Assembly: GCF_024539675.1 (NCBI RefSeq) | Contig: NZ_JAHHIT010000008.1 | Coordinates: 1-38,241, forward strand | Source of the DNA: Streptomyces hilarionis | GTDB lineage: Bacteria; Actinomycetota; Actinomycetes; Streptomycetales; Streptomycetaceae | Direction of reading: 5' to 3' | Length of the DNA stretch: 38,241 nt | Shown here: one piece after another, positions 33,789 through 38,241 of the stretch | How the letters are laid out: the number at the start of each line of letters is the position of its first letter | Numbering within the stretch: position 1 is the first letter of the stretch | Notes under the pieces: model-generated | Databases searched by the model: none | The model's input: the letters and a program-made list of their open reading frames with translations, nothing else | What the model was told of the DNA's origin: nothing | Translations under genes and position numbers: made by a program

Positions 33789-36218
33789 TCACACCGCGGT
33801 ACCGGTCGTGCTCTGTTCGTTCCTCGGAGCGGGTGCGGGGCCGGGGCAGGCGGCGTCCGTGACCGCCCTCGCGCCCAGCCCTGCACCTGCCCCCGCACCC
33901 GATTCTTCCGATGCGTCGGGTGTGCCGAGTGCGTCGAGGGCTGTCAGGGCTTCGGTCGCCTCGGCCTGGCGGGGGCTTCTCATGGCGGCGAGGGTGTCGC
34001 GGGCGGTGAGGAGGGTCCGGCGGGCCTCCGGGTGTCCTGTGGCGCCGAGTACCCGGCCCAGGTCGAGCCGGGCGGGACCGGACCAGGCCGGCATCTGTGC
34101 GGCCTCGAAGGCGGCGAGTGCCTGCCGCAGGGGCGCCTCGGCCTCGTGCCAGCGTTCCAGCGCCGCGAGGTCGTTGCCGATCTGCTGCCGGGCGACGGCG
34201 TAGTACAGGGCGATGACCTCGTCCGTGCGGCCGGGAACTCCCGCGTGGCAGATCCGCTCGCTGCGGCGGTGGATGTCGAGCGCCTCCGCCGCCCGGCCGC
34301 TCTGGCGCAGGAGGGTGCCGAGGCTGTTGAGGATGGTCAGCTCGGCGAGCCGGGCCTGTGGGGACTCCTGCGGGGCGAGGCAGCGGGCCGCCTCGCGCAG
34401 CCGCTCTTCGGCCTCTCGCGTGCGGCCCAGCCGGTGCAGCGCGCCGGCGCCGTAGCCGAGCGCCCAGCCCTGCTGGAGCCCGTCCGCGCACTCGCGCGCG
34501 GCCGCCAGCGCGCCGTCGGCGGCGGTGAGGGCGGCGCGGGGGTCGTGCACGCAGAGGTTGTGGGCCCAGGCGAGGTAGTTGAGGTGTACGGCTTCCTCCT
34601 GCCGGCTGCCCAGTCGGCGGGCGGCGTCGGAGGAGCGCTGGAAGACCTCCACCCACAGCTCCCAGTGCTGGTTGAGGTCGGAGAACCAGTGCATGGCCTC
34701 GGCGGTGTCCAGGACCTGCCGGTCGCGGCCCCCGTCGTGGGCCCGGCGCAGCGCGGCGAGCCACTGGGCCCGCTCGGACTCCAGCCAGGCCCGTGCCCGC
34801 TCCCGGCCCGTGGGCGCCCGGTCGGGGTCGGGGTCGCTCTGGGGCGCGGTGCGTTCGTGATCGACGTCGAAGTGCAGGGCGGCGGCGGTGGCCCGGCGCA
34901 GCATCCAGTCGGCGGTGCGGTCGAGGACGGCGTCGCGGACGTCGGGGCCGTCCTCGCTCTCCACCTGTTCGGCGGCGTACAGCCTGAGCAGGTCGTGGAA
35001 GTGGTACCGCTCGGCGTCGGGATCGCTCTGGAGCAGACCGGCATCGGTCAGTTCCTCGGCGCACGCGCTCGCCTCGTCATGGGTGAGGCCGGCCAGCAGA
35101 GCGGCGGTCTCGGGGCCGAACTCCCCTCCGGCGGCCAGCGCGGCGCGCCGGAGCAAGGTCCGCGAGTCGGGGGCCAGTTGCCGGTAGGAGAGGGCGAACG
35201 CGGCCCGCACCTGGAGGTTTCCGGCCTGGAGGCCGTCAAGTCTGCGGTTCTCGGCGGCCAGTCGGGCGACCAGTTTGGCGAGGCGTTCATGCGGTCGGCT
35301 CAGGAGCCGCTGGCCGGCGATCCGCACGGCCAGCGGCAGGTGCCCGCACAGGTCGGCGAGGTCGCGGGCGGCCTGGGCCTCGGCCCGCACCCGGTCCGGG
35401 CCGACGATGCGGGTGAGGAGTTCGACGGCCTCCTCGCGGCGCAGCAGGGCCAGGTCGGTGCGGTGGACGGACTCCAGGCCGGCCAGGGCGTGGCGGCTGG
35501 TGACGATCGTCAGCGAGGGGCCGGTTCCCGGCAGCAGCGGGGCGACCTGGGACTCGTCGGCGGCGTTGTCCAGCAGCAGGAGCAGGCGTCGCTCGCGGGC
35601 CAGGGACCGCCACAGGCCGGCGCGGTCGTCGGCGCCGGGCGGGATCGCCGCGTCGGCGACCCCCACGGCGCTCAGGAGCCGGGCCAGCGCGTCTCGCGGG
35701 GTGGTCGGTTCGGGGTCCATGCCGTGCAAGTCGAGGGCGAACCGGCCGTCGGGGAAGTGCGGGGCGAGCCGGTGCGCGGCGTGGACCGCGAACGCGGTCT
35801 TGCCGAGGCCGGGTTGCCCGGTGACGACGGTGACGGCAGCCGGGTCGGGACCGGCCTGCCGCGCCAGTTCCAGCAGCCGGGCCAGGGCGGGCCCGCGCGC
35901 GGTGAAGTCGCGGACGTCGCGCGGCAGGGCCAGGGCGCCGGAGCCTGTGGGGTGCGTCGTCGCACGAGGGCGCGGGCGTCCGGCGGCGGCGGACTTCTCC
36001 AGGCTCGCCGCCTCGGCGTCGTCCAGTGTCAGCGCTTCGGCCAGTGCCTGCACGGTGAGGCGCTGCGGCCCACGGGTGCGTCCGCGTTCCATGTCGGCCA
36101 GCGCTCTGACGCTCACTCCGGCCGCCTGCGACAGCGCCTCCTGGCTGTATCCGGCGCGGGTCCGCAGATCCCGCAACCGCTGCCCGAAGTCCCCCGTGGA
36201 AGGCGTGCCGACGCGCAC
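33789..36218 (-). CDS. XRE-family HTH / NB-ARC / TPR transcriptional regulator
   Basis: An 809-residue STAND-type regulator. Residues ~10-63 are an XRE helix-turn-helix (FGQRLRDLRTRAGYSQEALS, SVRALADMERG). A linker leads to an NB-ARC-type ATPase with Walker A VTGQPGLGKTAFA (134-141) and Walker B RRLLLLLDNAAD, then a winged helix and Arg-rich NB-ARC end (CGHLPLAVRIAGQRL). Residues ~470-790 are helical TPR-like repeats for ligand or partner sensing. The start is GTG 36218. The C-terminus is disordered. Such proteins act as ligand-gated activators of secondary metabolism or development in Streptomyces; targets are unknown. It is divergent from the DUF4232 lipoprotein gene. Confidence 0.88.
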   Translation of the reverse strand: MRVGTPSTGDFGQRLRDLRTRAGYSQEALSQAAGVSVRALADMERGRTRGPQRLTVQALAEALTLDDAEAASLEKSAAAGRPRPRATTHPTGSGALALPRDVRDFTARGPALARLLELARQAGPDPAAVTVVTGQPGLGKTAFAVHAAHRLAPHFPDGRFALDLHGMDPEPTTPRDALARLLSAVGVADAAIPPGADDRAGLWRSLARERRLLLLLDNAADESQVAPLLPGTGPSLTIVTSRHALAGLESVHRTDLALLRREEAVELLTRIVGPDRVRAEAQAARDLADLCGHLPLAVRIAGQRLLSRPHERLAKLVARLAAENRRLDGLQAGNLQVRAAFALSYRQLAPDSRTLLRRAALAAGGEFGPETAALLAGLTHDEASACAEELTDAGLLQSDPDAERYHFHDLLRLYAAEQVESEDGPDVRDAVLDRTADWMLRRATAAALHFDVDHERTAPQSDPDPDRAPTGRERARAWLESERAQWLAALRRAHDGGRDRQVLDTAEAMHWFSDLNQHWELWVEVFQRSSDAARRLGSRQEEAVHLNYLAWAHNLCVHDPRAALTAADGALAAARECADGLQQGWALGYGAGALHRLGRTREAEERLREAARCLAPQESPQARLAELTILNSLGTLLRQSGRAAEALDIHRRSERICHAGVPGRTDEVIALYYAVARQQIGNDLAALERWHEAEAPLRQALAAFEAAQMPAWSGPARLDLGRVLGATGHPEARRTLLTARDTLAAMRSPRQAEATEALTALDALGTPDASEESGAGAGAGLGARAVTDAACPGPAPAPRNEQSTTGTAV

Positions 36219-36449
36219 CGTCTATGACCCCTGTCGTCCGGCTCGTCCGGATGAGAGCCCCCGGCAGAAGTATGGCCGACGGTATTTCCGCCGGGAGAAC
36301 CGCCTGGGCCGGCGGCGCCGGGAGTGATCGACTGAGGACGAACGCGGCGGCCGTCCACCCTCGGCCCACGCCACCCACCACATCACGGCACCACGACACC
36401 GGCCGACGGCACCGAGCCGCGGCCCCGCACCGCTCACGGGGAACGTTTC

Positions 36450-37175
36450 ATGAACACCGCACGTCACCACTCCGCCCTGCTCGCCCTCGCCGGCACGGCC
36501 CTCGCCCTGTCCCTGACCGCATGCCAGGAAGGCTCCGGCGTCGACTCCTCGTCCGCGGCGACCCCCGCGGCCACGGTCGCCTCGTCCTCGAAGGGGGCCG
36601 GGGCGACGGCCGCCACCGGCGCGGACGCCTCCGACGCCGCGGGCTCGGCCGGCTCGACGGGCTCGAAGGGGTCGGCGGGCTCCAAGGGTTCGACGGGCTC
36701 CGCCGGTTCGGCCGGTTCGGCCGGGGGGAACAGCGGGCAGGCGGCCGCCTCCACTCCCGTGTGCACCGCGCGGGACATCCGCGTCACCGCCGCCGCGCAG
36801 GACGGTACGCCCACCACCCACATCGTCCTGACCGCGAAGAACACCACCGGGCACTCCTGCCGGCTGACGGGCTTCCCGCACGTGCAGTTCCTGGAGAGCC
36901 ACAAGCAGGACGTGCCGGCCGTCGCCAAGAGCAGGCCGGCCGCACCGGTCGTGCTGGCGGCGGGCGCCCCGGCCTACGCGCTGGTGAAGCTGTCGGACGG
37001 CGGGGTCGACGAGGACAACGAGCCCGTGTCGGCGTTCTCCGTGACGCTGGAGGGCGACGACTCCACCGTCATCGCCGTCACGGCACCCGGCGGCGAGGGC
37101 ATCGCCGTCGATCCGGCGAAGGCCCTCACCGGCTACTGGACCCCGGAACTGCGCAACGGCGCGGACGACTTCTGA
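36450..37175 (+). CDS. DUF4232 lipoprotein with Gly/Ser repeat linker
   Basis: A 241-residue lipoprotein. Its signal peptide ends in the lipobox LTAC (Cys25). Residues ~30-100 are a low-complexity linker including GS(T/K/A)GS repeats that would hold the domain away from the membrane. Residues ~103-241 match DUF4232: CTARDIRVTAAAQ, THIVLTAKNTTGHSCRLTGF, PHVQFLES and a Tyr-Trp-containing end. Two Cys (TPVCTARD and HSCRLTG) probably form the family disulfide. GGGGAA precedes the ATG. It lies divergent to the XRE/NB-ARC regulator, which may control it. A hairpin terminator follows. Confidence 0.88.
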   Translation: MNTARHHSALLALAGTALALSLTACQEGSGVDSSSAATPAATVASSSKGAGATAATGADASDAAGSAGSTGSKGSAGSKGSTGSAGSAGSAGGNSGQAAASTPVCTARDIRVTAAAQDGTPTTHIVLTAKNTTGHSCRLTGFPHVQFLESHKQDVPAVAKSRPAAPVVLAAGAPAYALVKLSDGGVDEDNEPVSAFSVTLEGDDSTVIAVTAPGGEGIAVDPAKALTGYWTPELRNGADDF

Positions 37176-37203
37176 GGTTCCTCTGCCCCCCGGCCGCGAC
37201 GAT

Positions 37204-37226
37204 CCGGGCACCTCTGACGTGCCCGG
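37204..37226 (+). terminator. Hairpin terminator after the DUF4232 gene
   Basis: CCGGGCAC and GTGCCCGG form a perfect 8-bp stem around the loop CTCTGAC, 28 bases after the stop codon. Confidence 0.75.
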
Positions 37227-37424
37227 GTGAAGGCGGCCGACAGCTCGACACCGCCGCCGTCGACCACCTGGTCGGCGGCGGCCGGTCGTGCTGCCAGGGG
37301 CCCGTGCCGCCGGGAAGCGGTCCTGTCGGAGTCGGGAGCGCCCTTCCAGCGGGCTGGCTTCGGTCGGCAGAACCCAGCACAATGCCTGTCGACAGTACTG
37401 CCCACGGGAAGGGAGGGGTGTGTC

Positions 37425-38241
37425 GTGGCCGGCATCTCGTATCTGCGGTTCGTCGCCCTCGGAGACAGTCAGACCGAAGGCCTGGGCGACGGTGACGACG
37501 TCGCGGGCCTGCGCGGGTGGGCCGACCGCCTCGCCGAGCACCTCGCGGCGCACAGTCCCGGTCTGCAGTACGCGAACCTGGCGGTGCGGGGCAAGCGCGC
37601 CGCCCAGGTGCGTGCCGATCAGCTCGCGCCGGCGCTCGCCCTGCGCCCCGACGTGGCCACCGTCGTCGCCGGAGTCAACGACGTCCTGCGGCCGCGGTTC
37701 GACGCGGACGAGGTGGCCGCCCACCTGGAGGCCATGTTCGCCGCGCTCACGGCGCAGGGGGCCCGCGTCGCGACGCTCACGTTCCCCGTCCGCCTCCAGG
37801 CGCTCGCCCGACCCCTGGGCTCCCGCGTCGTCGGCCTCAACCAGCGCATACGCGAGGCGGCGGGACGGCACGGCGTGGCGGTCGCGGAGGGCGCGCACCA
37901 TCCGGTCATCACCGACCCGCGCCTGTGGAGCCCGGACCGGCTCCATGCCAGCCCCGTCGGTCACCAGCGCATCGCGGCCGCCGTCGCCCACGCGCTCGAG
38001 CTCCCCGGCAGCGACGACTCGTGGACCCGTCCACTGGAGCCGGCGGCGCCGGCCCCCGGCGGCCTGCGCACGGCCGCGGACGAGCTGCGCTGGGCCACCT
38101 CCTTCCTCGGTCCGTGGCTGGTGCGGCGCCTGCGCGGACGGTCGTCCGGTGACGGCCGCACGGCGAAGCGGCCACAGCTGCTTCCGGTGCCGACACCCCC
38201 GCCCGGCGACCCGGCCGACCGGTCCACGGTCGGCGCCACCC
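37425..38241 (+). CDS. SGNH/GDSL-family hydrolase, 3' end outside the window
   Basis: The frame starts at GTG 37425, with GGGAGGGG six bases upstream, and stays open to the right edge (272 codons seen, no stop). SGNH blocks are visible: block I RFVALGDSQTEG with nucleophile Ser15, block III VVAGVNDVLR with the oxyanion Asn, and block V DRLHASPVGHQRIA with the catalytic His. There is no signal peptide, so it is probably cytoplasmic. Family members are esterases or lipases acting on varied acyl substrates. The last ~60 residues seen are Pro/Arg-rich beyond the hydrolase core, so the true end is probably close. Confidence 0.9.
   Translation, partial: MAGISYLRFVALGDSQTEGLGDGDDVAGLRGWADRLAEHLAAHSPGLQYANLAVRGKRAAQVRADQLAPALALRPDVATVVAGVNDVLRPRFDADEVAAHLEAMFAALTAQGARVATLTFPVRLQALARPLGSRVVGLNQRIREAAGRHGVAVAEGAHHPVITDPRLWSPDRLHASPVGHQRIAAAVAHALELPGSDDSWTRPLEPAAPAPGGLRTAADELRWATSFLGPWLVRRLRGRSSGDGRTAKRPQLLPVPTPPPGDPADRSTVGAT

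Overview
The window is chromosomal DNA of a Streptomyces-like actinobacterium. It has very high GC, GTG and TTG starts beside GGAGG-type ribosome sites, Tat-dependent lipoproteins, a sugar ABC importer encoded without its own ATPase, and families typical of streptomycetes (DUF574 methyltransferase, XRE/NB-ARC/TPR regulator, DUF4232 lipoprotein). No rRNA, confident tRNA, CRISPR array, transposase or phage structural gene was seen.

Region 1 (190-9476) is a plant-sugar uptake and breakdown locus. It holds a Tat lipoprotein sugar-binding protein, two permeases, a GH42 glycosidase, a secreted GH93-like exo-arabinanase with a ricin-type lectin tail, a strong hairpin terminator, and L-ribulokinase (araB). 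The set fits use of arabinan or arabino-oligosaccharides. Just after araB lie about 22 codons that match the start of L-arabinose isomerase (araA). They have GTC where the start codon should be, and stop abruptly at the 3' end of a convergent amidohydrolase gene. The isomerase appears to have been deleted by a rearrangement whose scar is visible near 9477.

Region 2 (9470-16135) holds a Tat-exported amidohydrolase, a startless DeoR-type helix-turn-helix remnant with nine perfect 9-bp repeats, a class II UvrA paralogue, and a tandem pair of peptidoglycan hydrolases (a lytic transglycosylase and an M23 peptidase). The pair share a nearly identical N-terminal binding domain and both lack a signal peptide.

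Region 3 (16717-22887) carries a one-helix miniprotein, an ABC exporter, a DUF418-type membrane protein, a NarL-type response regulator with its histidine kinase, and an MmpS-like lipoprotein gene broken by a frameshift in a homopolymer run.

Region 4 (23074-29157) has a DUF4246 oxygenase-like gene followed by 13-bp tandem repeats, small conserved proteins, a VOC protein, a tightly spaced pair of unknown genes and a DUF574 methyltransferase.

Region 5 (29600-38241) has a DUF4157 protein (a domain linked to extracellular contractile injection systems) with a nuclease-like C-terminus. A small downstream gene is a possible immunity partner. It is followed by a DUF7691-like protein, a TPR-like membrane protein, a large XRE/NB-ARC/TPR regulator, a DUF4232 lipoprotein and an SGNH hydrolase that runs off the right edge. 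Functional calls rest on motif recognition by eye; no database search was run.
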